From NCBI RefSeq assembly GCF_021462825.1, contig NZ_JAKEEB010000001.1, positions 372,001 to 436,000 on the forward strand: a stretch of 64,000 nt of DNA, written 5' to 3'. Shown in pieces: positions 55,480-63,559 of this stretch. Both the position numbers and the translations under genes were made by a program. The notes under the pieces were generated by a model. It saw only the letters and a list, made by a program, of their open reading frames with translations, ran no database searches and was not told the DNA's origin. Position 1 is the stretch's first letter; every line of letters starts with the position of its first letter. This DNA is from Streptomyces glomeratus. GTDB taxonomy: Bacteria; Actinomycetota; Actinomycetes; Streptomycetales; Streptomycetaceae.

Positions 55480-55980
55480 CTACTTCGCCCGGTATCGCCG
55501 CATTTTCGCGCGCGCCCCGCACACCGACATCGAGCACCAGCGGCCCTTTCCGGCCGGGCTGCGGTCGTAGTACGCCCAGTGGCAGTCGGGCAGTTCGCAC
55601 GCCTTGAGGCGCAGCCAGGTACCGGCCGTGAGCGCCTCGGCGACGGCCGCCGCCACCCGGGAGAGCAGGGCGCCCCCGTCGGCCGGGGCGAGGGACGCCG
55701 AGCCGTCCCGCTCGTCGACGGCCACCAGCAGGGGAGCCCGCGCAAGCAGCGCGCCCAGGGGGGTCACCTCGCGGTGCGGGGGGTGGCCGGCGTGGGCCAG
55801 GCAGACCGCGCGCAGCGACTCCCGCAGCTCCCGCATGTCCGCCAGATCCGCTTCCGTGACGCCGAACTCGGCGCGGCCCTCGGGTGTGTCCAGGCGGTCC
55901 TCGCCGGACTCCAGGTCCACGGTGTTGACCAGGGCCTCCACCAGGGCGAGCGCGCCGGGCGCGGGGGCTCTGTCCGTCAT
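55480..55980 (-). CDS. CGNR zinc-finger protein (putative regulator)
   Basis: A 166-residue protein with an N-terminal ABATE-like helical domain (about 1-110) and a C-terminal CGNR zinc finger: LKACELPDCHWAYYDRSPAG, then RWCSMSVCGARAKMRRYR with four Cys in the expected spacing. Such proteins are presumed stress- or metabolite-responsive transcription factors. Located between UDP-glucose dehydrogenase and two VOC genes, divergent from the latter, so it may regulate them. Confidence 0.88.
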   Translation of the reverse strand: MTDRAPAPGALALVEALVNTVDLESGEDRLDTPEGRAEFGVTEADLADMRELRESLRAVCLAHAGHPPHREVTPLGALLARAPLLVAVDERDGSASLAPADGGALLSRVAAAVAEALTAGTWLRLKACELPDCHWAYYDRSPAGKGRWCSMSVCGARAKMRRYRAK

Positions 55981-56148
55981 CTCCGGGACCTCTGTGACCT
56001 CTGCGTCCTGCGTGACCTCATGCCCGCGACGCTACCTTTCCGTATTTCCCTTGCGACGTTACCTCCAGTGGGCAAGCATGGGGTAACGGTTACCGGTTGA
56101 ACGGCTTTACTGGTAACTCAAGAGAACTCGGACTTCGAGGAGGAAGTC

Positions 56149-56508
56149 ATGGCGCTCGCCAAGCTGGACGTCGTCGTCCTGGACTGCCCCGACCCGCGCG
56201 TCCTCGCCGGTTTCTACGCCGAGGTGCTCGGCGGCACGGTGGAGGGCGACGGCGACTGGGTGGATCTGAAGCTGCCCGGTGGCCGGTCGCTGGCATTCCA
56301 GGCCGCGCCCGGGCACGTACCGCCGAAGTGGCCGTCCCCCGACGACTCCCAGCAGTTCCACCTGGACCTCGTGGTCGACGACCTGGACTCCGCGGAGCGG
56401 GGCGTGCTCGCGCTGGGCGCCCGGCCGCTGGACGCGGAGGACCGCACACGCACCTTCCGTGTTTACGCGGACCCTGCTGGGCACCCGTTCTGCCTCTGCG
56501 CCTGCTGA
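56149..56508 (+). CDS. VOC-superfamily (glyoxalase-like) protein
   Basis: A 119-residue single vicinal-oxygen-chelate fold: LDVVVLDCPDPRVLAGFY, EVLGGTVEGDGDWVDLKLPG, QFHLDLVVDDL and the C-terminal FRVYADPAGHPFCLC. VOC proteins range from dioxygenases to resistance proteins, and the two-metal-ligand pattern here (His in FHLDL, Glu absent from the last strand) does not fix a reaction. ATG 56149 follows GAGGAGG. Adjacent to a paralogue 40 bases downstream in the same direction. Confidence 0.88.
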   Translation: MALAKLDVVVLDCPDPRVLAGFYAEVLGGTVEGDGDWVDLKLPGGRSLAFQAAPGHVPPKWPSPDDSQQFHLDLVVDDLDSAERGVLALGARPLDAEDRTRTFRVYADPAGHPFCLCAC

Positions 56509-56548
56509 CCCGGGCGCCGGCCCGTCAAGCCCGTCGAGGAGGCACCCC

Positions 56549-56953
56549 GTGGCACAGCCCGTCGCCCGTATGCGGTCCGTAGTCCTGGACTGCCCGGATC
56601 CCCGCGCGCTCGCCGAGTTCTACGCGCAGGTGCTGGGCGGCACGGTGGAGGGGGAAGGCGACTGGGTCGATCTGCATGTGCCCGGCAGTCACAAGCTCGC
56701 CTTCCAGCGCGCGCCCGGGCACAAGCCGCCCGAGTGGCCCCGGGACGACGCCGACTCCCAGCAGTTGCACCTGGACCTGGACGTGGGCGACACCGTGGAG
56801 GCGATCGAGGCCGCCGAGGAGAAGGTGCTCGCCCTCGGCGCCCGGCCGCTGGATGTGAACGATCTGAACGGCAAGCGGGACTTCCGGGTGTACGCGGATC
56901 CGGCGGGGCACCCGTTCTGCCTGTGCCGGGTCGAGCGCACGGCGGCCGTGTGA
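56549..56953 (+). CDS. VOC-superfamily protein, paralogue of upstream gene
   Basis: A 134-residue VOC protein closely related to the upstream gene (both contain VLDCPDPR, FYAxVLGGTVEG, RVYADPAGHPFCLC), so the pair arose by tandem duplication. It contains an insertion in the second half (DVNDLNGKRDF). GTG 56549 is preceded by GAGGAGG. A hairpin follows. Function unknown; homodimer or heterodimer formation with its neighbour is conceivable, which is inference. Confidence 0.87.
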   Translation: MAQPVARMRSVVLDCPDPRALAEFYAQVLGGTVEGEGDWVDLHVPGSHKLAFQRAPGHKPPEWPRDDADSQQLHLDLDVGDTVEAIEAAEEKVLALGARPLDVNDLNGKRDFRVYADPAGHPFCLCRVERTAAV

Positions 56954-56957
56954 ACGC

Positions 56958-56992
56958 GAGGGGCCCCGCCGATCCGCTCGGCGGGGCCCCTC
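56958..56992. terminator. Terminator between VOC pair and LCP gene
   Basis: A 15-bp perfect stem, GAGGGGCCCCGCCGA (56958-56972) with 56978-56992, between convergent genes. Confidence 0.75.
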
Positions 56993-57002
56993 GGCGGACG
57001 GC

Positions 57003-58274
57003 TCAGTTGCCCGTGACCGTCACCTTCTGGTCGTTCTTCAGCTCGTTGACCAGCGTCTTGACCTTGGCCTTGTCCCACAGCAGATTGCCGCCCGTGGAGC
57101 CGGAGACCGGCATGTTCATCGACGTGCCGTCGCCGCCGCTGACGCCCTTCATCGCCCAGAACATGGACCCCAGGTCCCACAGGCTCATGTCCTTGTCGAC
57201 GATCAGGGAGTCCAGGCCCGCACCCATCGTCGGGTAGAGCTTGAAGGGGTTGAGGACCGTGGACGGGGTGGCGACCTGGTGGGCCAGCGCGGAGAGGAAC
57301 TTCTGCTGGTTCTTCGTGCGCTGGAGGTCGCTGGCGGCGAAGGCGTGCCGGGTGCGGACGAAGGCGAGGGCCTGCTCGCCGTTCAGCGTCTGCGGGCCCG
57401 CCTTGAAGTCGGCGCCGGAGTACTTGTCCTTGAAGCCCTTGTCGATGGTGAGCTCCACACCGCCGACCGCGTCCACGATGTTCGCGAAGCCGGAGAAGCC
57501 GATCTCGACGTAGTGGTCGATGTGCAGGCCGGTGTTGTACTCGATGGTGCGGACCAGCAGCTCGGGGCCGTCCTCCGCGTAGGCCGCGTTCAGCTTCACA
57601 TGGCGTCCCTTGCCCTGGTAGACCTTGCCGGACGTGGAGCCCTGGTACGTCGGTATCTCGACGTCCGAGTCACGGGGCAGCGATATCAGGGTGTCGCCGT
57701 TGTCGCCGACGTGCAGGATCATCATCGAGTCCGTCCGCTTGCCCTCGGCGGATCCGGTGTGCAGCTTCTTCTTGTCCTCGGCCGACATGCCCGCGCGGCT
57801 GTCGGAGCCGACGATCAGGTAGTTCGTCCCCTGGCCCTCGGCGGGCCGGTCGATGACCTTGGAGAGGTCGACGTCCCGGTGGAGCTTGGAGTCGGCCCAG
57901 AAGTACGTGGCCACGGTCGTCACCGCCAGCACGGTGATCAGGGTGATCGCGGTCCACTTGATCCGGCGGCCCCAGTTGGGCGCCGGGCGTACACCGCCCG
58001 GGCCGGCGCCGCCCGGACCCTGCGGGTGGCCGCCCTGCCCGCCGTAGACCTGGCCGGTGTTGTAGCCGCTGTCGTAGCCGCCGTATCCCTGGTCGTACGT
58101 CGGCTGCTGCGGCACGCCTCCGTACGGCGGCGCGGCCTGGGGGCCGCCCACCCCGCCCGGCTCGCGCCGGACCTGACGCATCACGCGCGCGCCCTCGGGC
58201 TGTGCGCTGGTGCTGCCGCGTCCGTAGCGGTTGCCGCGGCTGTCCTCGTACCGTCCCTCGGGCCACTCGTTCAT
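57003..58274 (-). CDS. LytR-CpsA-Psr (LCP) family protein, long N-terminal tail
   Basis: A 423-residue LCP transferase that would link undecaprenyl-phosphate polymers (teichoic or teichuronic acids) to peptidoglycan. The N-terminal cytoplasmic tail (about 1-100) is Gly/Tyr/Gln/Pro-rich and disordered; one transmembrane helix lies at about 105-127. The extracytoplasmic LCP domain contains NYLIVGSDSRAG, LISLPRDSDVEIP, KLNAAYAEDGPELLVRTIE, ALAFVRTRH and SDLQRTKNQQKFL, all standard. It has no C-terminal LytR_C domain. Confidence 0.93.
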   Translation of the reverse strand: MNEWPEGRYEDSRGNRYGRGSTSAQPEGARVMRQVRREPGGVGGPQAAPPYGGVPQQPTYDQGYGGYDSGYNTGQVYGGQGGHPQGPGGAGPGGVRPAPNWGRRIKWTAITLITVLAVTTVATYFWADSKLHRDVDLSKVIDRPAEGQGTNYLIVGSDSRAGMSAEDKKKLHTGSAEGKRTDSMMILHVGDNGDTLISLPRDSDVEIPTYQGSTSGKVYQGKGRHVKLNAAYAEDGPELLVRTIEYNTGLHIDHYVEIGFSGFANIVDAVGGVELTIDKGFKDKYSGADFKAGPQTLNGEQALAFVRTRHAFAASDLQRTKNQQKFLSALAHQVATPSTVLNPFKLYPTMGAGLDSLIVDKDMSLWDLGSMFWAMKGVSGGDGTSMNMPVSGSTGGNLLWDKAKVKTLVNELKNDQKVTVTGN

Positions 58275-58394
58275 GCGCCCCAGTGTGCCCGGTCCCGGTA
58301 TGGCCGATACAAGGGGTGACGAAGAACGGGGTCAGGGCTGTTGCGAACCCGACACAAAGTCTCCTCCGCGTCGCCCCGGCATAAGGTGGGCGGC

Positions 58395-58967
58395 ATGACA
58401 GACCAGGCCCCCGCTCCGGAATCAGAAATTCCGGGCGAAACCGCGGGTGACATACCCGGGAAGCCCACCTGCGCGTCCCGCACCACCCTCAGCCACATCA
58501 TGACCCACAACGACACCAACCTGCTGGGCACGGTGCACGGCGGTGTGATCATGAAACTCGTCGACGACGCGGCGGGCGCCGTGGCCGGCCGGCACTCCGG
58601 CGGCCCGGCCGTCACCGCGTCGATGGACGAGATGGTGTTCCTCGAGCCGGTCAGGGTCGGTGACCTGGTCCATGTGAAGGCCCAGGTGAACTGGACCGGC
58701 CGCACCTCGATGGAGGTGGGAGTGCGGGTGCTGGCCGAACGCTGGAACGAGTCCACACCGCCCAGCCAGGTCGGCTCCGCTTACCTGGTCTTCGCCGCGG
58801 TCGACGCCGACGGCAAGCCGCGGCCGGTGCCGCCGGTCGTCCCGGAGACGGACCGGGACCGGCGCCGCTACCAGGAGGCCCAGATCCGCCGCACCCACCG
58901 CCTCGCCCGCCGCCGCGCGATCAGGGAACTGCGGGAGAAGAGGGCGGCGCAGGGCTACGAGGACTGA
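58395..58967 (+). CDS. Acyl-CoA thioesterase (hotdog fold, BACH/YciA type)
   Basis: A 190-residue hotdog-fold thioesterase hydrolysing acyl-CoA. The core motif HNDTNLLGTVHGGVIMKLVD with ASMDEMVFLEPVRVGDLVHV is the acyl-CoA thioesterase (BFIT/BACH) pattern. The C-terminal 35 residues are strongly basic (RRYQEAQIRRTHRLARRRA). A TAAGGT hexamer 13 bases before ATG 58395 suggests a leaderless or very short leader. It sits between two LCP genes on the opposite strand. Confidence 0.92.
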   Translation: MTDQAPAPESEIPGETAGDIPGKPTCASRTTLSHIMTHNDTNLLGTVHGGVIMKLVDDAAGAVAGRHSGGPAVTASMDEMVFLEPVRVGDLVHVKAQVNWTGRTSMEVGVRVLAERWNESTPPSQVGSAYLVFAAVDADGKPRPVPPVVPETDRDRRRYQEAQIRRTHRLARRRAIRELREKRAAQGYED

Positions 58968-58977
58968 GCGCCCGGCG

Positions 58978-60453
58978 TCAGGGGCACACCACCTCGTCCC
59001 CGGTCACCACCGAGGGCTGCGGCCCCGGCGTAGCCGGCGGTGGTGCCGTCCCCACCCGCTGTACCTCCTTGAAGTCCGTCCCCGCGATCACCTTCAGCGT
59101 CGGCCCATGCCCCGGTGTGGCACGCAGCTCACTGCCCGGCAGGGCCGCAGCGAGGGCCTTCGCCGAGCGGTCCCAGCGCGGGTCGTAGACGACGACCGTG
59201 CGCCGCGCCACCCGGTCCGCCGCGTCCACCGGCTGCCGGGTGGTGCGGAACCCGGTGGCCGCCAGCCCGTCGTCCACTCGCCTGCCGAGTCCCTTCGTGC
59301 CCGTCCCGTTCTCCACCTGCACGCGGATCTGCCCGGGGTCCACATCGACCGGGACGGTGGCCGGGGCCTTGTGCTTCGGCCGGGGCGGGGCGAGCGGCTT
59401 GTCCTCGCGCAGGGACGCGAACAGCGCCCGCGCCTTCGCGTCGTCCCACTTCACCGTCGAGCCGAGGCCCTTGACCTCGTAGGTCATGTCCCCGATCGGC
59501 ACGGTCGTGAACTCCGACGAGCGCGGTGAGAAGTTCCGCATCGCCCGGCCCAGGTCGAGCAACTGCTCCGTGCCGAAACCCGGGTCCGCCCGCACCGAGC
59601 CGAGCGCGGCCCGGGTCACCTGCCGCAGCTTCAGCGGGTTCAGCAGGACGCCGGAGGAGGTCGCCCGGTCGATCAGCGCCGCCAGGAATTTGTGCTGCCG
59701 CTGCATCCGGCCCAGGTCGGAGGCTCCGTCGACGTGCCGGGAGCGCACGTACTGCAGTGCCTGGCCCCCGCCGAGCAGGTGGGTGCCGGGGGACAGGTTC
59801 AGCCCGGTGTAGCGGTCCTTCAGCGGCTGTGCCGTGCACACCCGGACGCCGCCGAGCAGGTCCACGGTCTTCATGAAGCCGATGAAGTCGATCTCCAGAT
59901 AGTGGTCGACCTTCAGACGGGTCATCTTCTCGATCGTGCGCACGGTCAGGTTGGGGCCACCCTCCGCGTACGCCGCGTTCAGCCGGATCGGGTGGGTGTC
60001 GTGCCGGGGCCCGGCCGTGCGTCCGGTGTGCGTCGGCACCTGCGCGTAGGAGTCGCGCGGCAGGCTGACCACGGTCGCCCGCTGCCGGTCCGCCGAGAGA
60101 TGCACGATCATGATCGTGTCGGTGCAGTGGCAGGGCGCACCGCCGAGACGGAACCTCCGCCGCTCCTTCTTCGTGATCCTGTCGCGGCCGTCGGTGCCCA
60201 CCAGCAGGACGTTCATGCCGTGCCCCGCCGCGGGCCGGTCCTTCATGTCCCCGAAGGGGTCGACCCGGCCGATGCCCTCGTCGAGGCTGGTGATCACCGT
60301 GTGCCCGATGCCCGCCGAGGCGAGCAGCACCACGGAGAGCGTGGTGACCACCCGCGCGGTCCAGCCGGACTTCCTCCGCCCCGCCGGCGGCCGCCGGGCG
60401 GGGGAGCGGCGGGCCGGCTGAGGGCGCGCGGGCGAGCGGGTCGGCGTGGGCAC
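58978..60453 (-). CDS. LCP family protein with LytR C-terminal domain
   Basis: A 491-residue LCP protein. GTG 60453 is chosen over ATG 60486 since GGAGG stands eight bases upstream of it. A basic Pro-rich N-terminus leads to one transmembrane helix (about 34-55). The LCP core has MNVLLVGTDGRDRI, VVSLPRDSYAQVP, IRLNAAYAEGGPNLTVRTIE, VRSRHVDGASDLGRMQRQ. A LytR_C domain follows at about 390-460 (IRVQVENGTGTKGLGRRVDD). It is divergent from the GT2 glycosyltransferase. Confidence 0.93.
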   Translation of the reverse strand: MPTPTRSPARPQPARRSPARRPPAGRRKSGWTARVVTTLSVVLLASAGIGHTVITSLDEGIGRVDPFGDMKDRPAAGHGMNVLLVGTDGRDRITKKERRRFRLGGAPCHCTDTIMIVHLSADRQRATVVSLPRDSYAQVPTHTGRTAGPRHDTHPIRLNAAYAEGGPNLTVRTIEKMTRLKVDHYLEIDFIGFMKTVDLLGGVRVCTAQPLKDRYTGLNLSPGTHLLGGGQALQYVRSRHVDGASDLGRMQRQHKFLAALIDRATSSGVLLNPLKLRQVTRAALGSVRADPGFGTEQLLDLGRAMRNFSPRSSEFTTVPIGDMTYEVKGLGSTVKWDDAKARALFASLREDKPLAPPRPKHKAPATVPVDVDPGQIRVQVENGTGTKGLGRRVDDGLAATGFRTTRQPVDAADRVARRTVVVYDPRWDRSAKALAAALPGSELRATPGHGPTLKVIAGTDFKEVQRVGTAPPPATPGPQPSVVTGDEVVCP

Positions 60454-60580
60454 GGGGGAGACCTCCGGCGGAGCTGGATGGGGCATCCCTGCGCACCGTA
60501 GGCCGACACGATCCGGGGCTCCGGGCGGCGCCCGGGCGGCGCGCACCGGTGTCCCCCGTTCGCGGTAACGTGAGGCTCCT

Positions 60581-61609
60581 ATGAACGCCAACCCCGACGT
60601 GCGGCTCCCCGCCGTTTCCGTGATCATGCCCGTGCTCAACGAGGAGCGGCATCTGCGCGGAGCCGTTCAAGCGATCCTCGCCCAGGAGTACGCCGGCGAG
60701 ATGGAGGTCGTGATCGCCCTCGGTCCCTCGACGGACCGCACGGACGTGATCGCGGCCGAGCTGGTCCGGGAGGACCCGCGCGTGCACACGGTCCCGAATC
60801 CGTCCGGCCGGACGCCGGCCGCGCTCAACGCCGCGATCAAGGCCTCCCGCCATCCGGTCGTGGTGCGTGTGGACGGCCACGGCATGCTCTCGCCGAACTA
60901 CATCGCCACCGCCGTCCGCCTGCTGGAGGAGACCGGCGCGCAGAACGTCGGCGGCATCATGCACGCCGAGGGCGAGAACGACTGGGAGCACGCCGTCGCC
61001 GCGGCCATGACCTCGAAGATAGGGGTCGGCAACGCCGCCTTCCACACCGGTGGCCAGGCCGGTCCGGCGGAGACGGTCTATCTCGGCGTCTTCCGGCGCG
61101 AGGCGCTGGAACAGCAGGGCGGCTACAACGAGGAGTTCATCCGCGCCCAGGACTGGGAACTGAACTTCCGCATCCGCGAGGCGGGCGGGCTCATCTGGTT
61201 CTCGCCGGAGCTGAAGGTGTCCTACCGGCCGCGGCCGAGTGTCCGGGCGCTGGCCAAGCAGTACAAGGACTACGGGCGCTGGCGGCATGTCGTCGCCCGC
61301 TACCACGAGGGCTCCATCAACCTGCGCTACCTCGCCCCGCCGGTCGCGGTCTGCGCGATAGCGGCCGGCGTCGTGGTGGGCGCCGCGCTGACCCCGTGGG
61401 GCTTCGTGATTCCCGGCGGCTATCTCGCGGCCATCGCCCTGGGCTCCGTCCCCGCGGGCAAGGGCCTGCCGCTGAAGGCGCGGCTGCGGATTCCGGTGGC
61501 CCTCGCGACCATGCACATGTCCTGGGGCTGGGGCTTTCTGACGAGCCCCAAGTCGCTGGCGGAGAAGGTGATCGCGTCACGGCGGCCGGCGGTCCTCGCC
61601 GCCCGCTGA
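60581..61609 (+). CDS. GT2-family glycosyltransferase with C-terminal membrane helices
   Basis: A 342-residue inverting glycosyltransferase. VSVIMPVLNEERHL at about 11-24, the acceptor-binding D-x-D region VVRVDGHGMLSP, the QDWELNFRIREAG (ED-like catalytic segment) and SYRPRPS. Two or three C-terminal hydrophobic segments (about 245-300) suggest membrane association. It most likely builds a cell-surface polymer or a lipid-linked sugar; location amid LCP genes supports this but does not prove it. ATG 60581 follows GAGG. Confidence 0.9.
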   Translation: MNANPDVRLPAVSVIMPVLNEERHLRGAVQAILAQEYAGEMEVVIALGPSTDRTDVIAAELVREDPRVHTVPNPSGRTPAALNAAIKASRHPVVVRVDGHGMLSPNYIATAVRLLEETGAQNVGGIMHAEGENDWEHAVAAAMTSKIGVGNAAFHTGGQAGPAETVYLGVFRREALEQQGGYNEEFIRAQDWELNFRIREAGGLIWFSPELKVSYRPRPSVRALAKQYKDYGRWRHVVARYHEGSINLRYLAPPVAVCAIAAGVVVGAALTPWGFVIPGGYLAAIALGSVPAGKGLPLKARLRIPVALATMHMSWGWGFLTSPKSLAEKVIASRRPAVLAAR

Positions 61610-61629
61610 GCGCGCTCGGCATTCCGCTC

Positions 61630-61658
61630 GGGTCCCTCTCCGCGACGGAGGGGGACCC
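61630..61658. terminator. Terminator between GT2 and LCP genes
   Basis: A GC stem GGGTCCCTCTCCG with its near complement CGGAGGGGGACCC (one G-T pair), small loop, between convergent genes. Confidence 0.6.
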
Positions 61659-61670
61659 GACGCGCTGCGG

Positions 61671-63344
61671 TCACCAGGTGTAGCTGGGGTCCACCTTCAT
61701 GCACTGCTTGGTCGCCCCGTTGAGGATGTTCGCCGACTCCGGGGTCTTGTTGTCCGCCTTCGGCGCCTTGTACGTGGTGTCCGACCGCCAGTCGGCGCCC
61801 ACGACCAGGGTGACTCCGGAGACGTCCGTGGACTTGACCACCGAACTCGCCGGGATGCCCAGGACCTTGGCGACCCGCTCGGCGTCGCCCTTCAGATCCG
61901 CGCTCGGGTAGCGGATCACCGTCTTGTCCTCGGAGAGCACCGTCGAGCCGTCCGCCCGGGCCTCGGCGAAGCCCTTGCCTGCGAGCAGTTGGGCCACCGA
62001 GCTCGCCCGTCCGCCGACCGGGGCCAGCTCGGAGGTGCGCGTGCCGTTCTGCACCTGCACCGCGATCTTGTCGTCGCTGTCCGTCGGGGCCGCAGCCGCC
62101 GCGGTCGTGGCCTTCTTCTTCGTGCCCTTGCCGTCCAGCGGGATGTCCTCGCGCACCAGCCGGAACAGCTGGTCCGCGTCCCCCGGTTTGGGCACCACGC
62201 GCTCGCCGGCGTAGACGTACGGCATCGTCGTCATCGTGATGCGGTCGGTGGGCACCTTCTTCAGCTCGGTGCTCAGGTCGTAGAGCTTCGCGACCGTGCC
62301 GAGGCCCTTGTCGACGGTGAGCGCCCGGGTGGCCGTCTCGGCGAGCCCGCGCAGTTTGCCCGGGTTGCTCAGCGTGGCGTTGGCGCGCAGCTCGCGCACC
62401 ATCGCGCTCATGTACTGGTGCTGGGCCTTGGTGCGGGCGATGTCGCTGCCGTCCTCGAACCCGTACCGGGTCCGCAGCCACTGGAGGGCCTGTGTGCCCT
62501 TGACGTAGGTGGTGCCCGCCTTCAGCTTCAGGCCCGAGCCGTGGCCGGAGGCGGTGTGCGAGTAGATGTTCTTGTCGACGCAGACCGGGACGCCGCCGAT
62601 CGCGTCGGCCATCGAGACCACGCCCGCGAAGTCGACCATGATGAAGTGGTCGATATGGATGTCGGTGAGCTTCTCCCAGGTGGCGACCGTGCAGCCGGGG
62701 CCGCCGCGGCCCAGTGAGTCGTTCGTCATCGCCTGCGTCGACGCCTGGTAGACGTGCCCCTGGGAGTCGGTGCACTTGGGTATGTCCAGCAGGGTGTCGC
62801 GCGGCATGCTGACCACCGACATGTTGGTGCGGTCGGCGGAGACGTGCAGCAGGATCTGGACGTCCGCGCGCGGCGGCGTCCCGAAGGTGTCCCTGGCGCC
62901 GCCGAGCTGCTGGTTCTCCTTGGAGTCACGGGCGTCGGAGCCGAGGAGAAGGATGTTCAGCGGGGTCTGGCCCGCCGCGTTCGGCGTCGACGCGGCCGCC
63001 CGGTCCTTGGCGTCGCCGATGTTGAGGTCGTCCTTCTTGAGGTTGTCGTTCAGGTGCTGGTAGTAGAGGTATCCCGCCCCGGCGGTGCCGAGTATGACGA
63101 CCGCCAGGACCGTGGCCGACCAGCGCAGGGCACGGCGTCTGCGGCGCGGGTGCCCTCCGTCGGCTCCGTCGCGTCCGCCTCCGCCGCCGCCCGGGCCCTG
63201 GCCGCGGGCTTCGGTGGGCGGACCGTCCTCGCCGTCCCGGACGCCGTCGCCGTTCTCGTCGTACGGGCTCTCGTCCCAGCCCAGTTCACCGGCGTGCCGG
63301 ACACCTGGTCGCGCCCCCTTTCCCCGCACACTGCTCTGCACCAA
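61671..63344 (-). CDS. LCP family protein with LytR C-terminal domain
   Basis: A 557-residue LCP protein. The start is TTG 63344, eight bases after GGGAGG on the minus strand, with the adjacent GTG 63341 as alternative. A Gly/Asp/Arg-rich disordered tail (about 1-70) precedes one transmembrane helix (about 73-95). The LCP domain contains NILLLGSDARDSK, VVSMPRDTLLDIP, VDFAGVVSMADAIGG, QWLRTRYGFEDGSDIARTK. A LytR_C domain at about 430-520 begins IAVQVQNGTRTSEL. Cys in IPKCTD and GPGCTVATW may form a disulfide. The same strand carries a further LCP-type gene ending 200 bases upstream. Confidence 0.93.
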   Translation of the reverse strand: MVQSSVRGKGARPGVRHAGELGWDESPYDENGDGVRDGEDGPPTEARGQGPGGGGGGRDGADGGHPRRRRRALRWSATVLAVVILGTAGAGYLYYQHLNDNLKKDDLNIGDAKDRAAASTPNAAGQTPLNILLLGSDARDSKENQQLGGARDTFGTPPRADVQILLHVSADRTNMSVVSMPRDTLLDIPKCTDSQGHVYQASTQAMTNDSLGRGGPGCTVATWEKLTDIHIDHFIMVDFAGVVSMADAIGGVPVCVDKNIYSHTASGHGSGLKLKAGTTYVKGTQALQWLRTRYGFEDGSDIARTKAQHQYMSAMVRELRANATLSNPGKLRGLAETATRALTVDKGLGTVAKLYDLSTELKKVPTDRITMTTMPYVYAGERVVPKPGDADQLFRLVREDIPLDGKGTKKKATTAAAAAPTDSDDKIAVQVQNGTRTSELAPVGGRASSVAQLLAGKGFAEARADGSTVLSEDKTVIRYPSADLKGDAERVAKVLGIPASSVVKSTDVSGVTLVVGADWRSDTTYKAPKADNKTPESANILNGATKQCMKVDPSYTW

Positions 63345-63559
63345 GTTCGTGCCTCCCCACCCTGCGCCCGGCGAACGGGTCCGTCCCGCGGTCCGGGAGC
63401 CGCCTCGTCGCGCCTCTCCGGGACCTTCGTCGTGGGCGCGGCGCCTGTCGCGCCCCGCCGATGTCTCCCGCGTCCAGTAGGACGCTTGGCCCGCCCGACG
63501 GGATGTATCGCCGCCGGGCAGGTCTTGCGCCGTGTAAGACGCGTGACGGGCCGCTCAGG

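Noticed and set aside
53867..55600. 577-codon minus-strand frame opposite UDP-glucose dehydrogenase
   Set aside because: Antisense shadow of a well-conserved enzyme with no RBS or start support.
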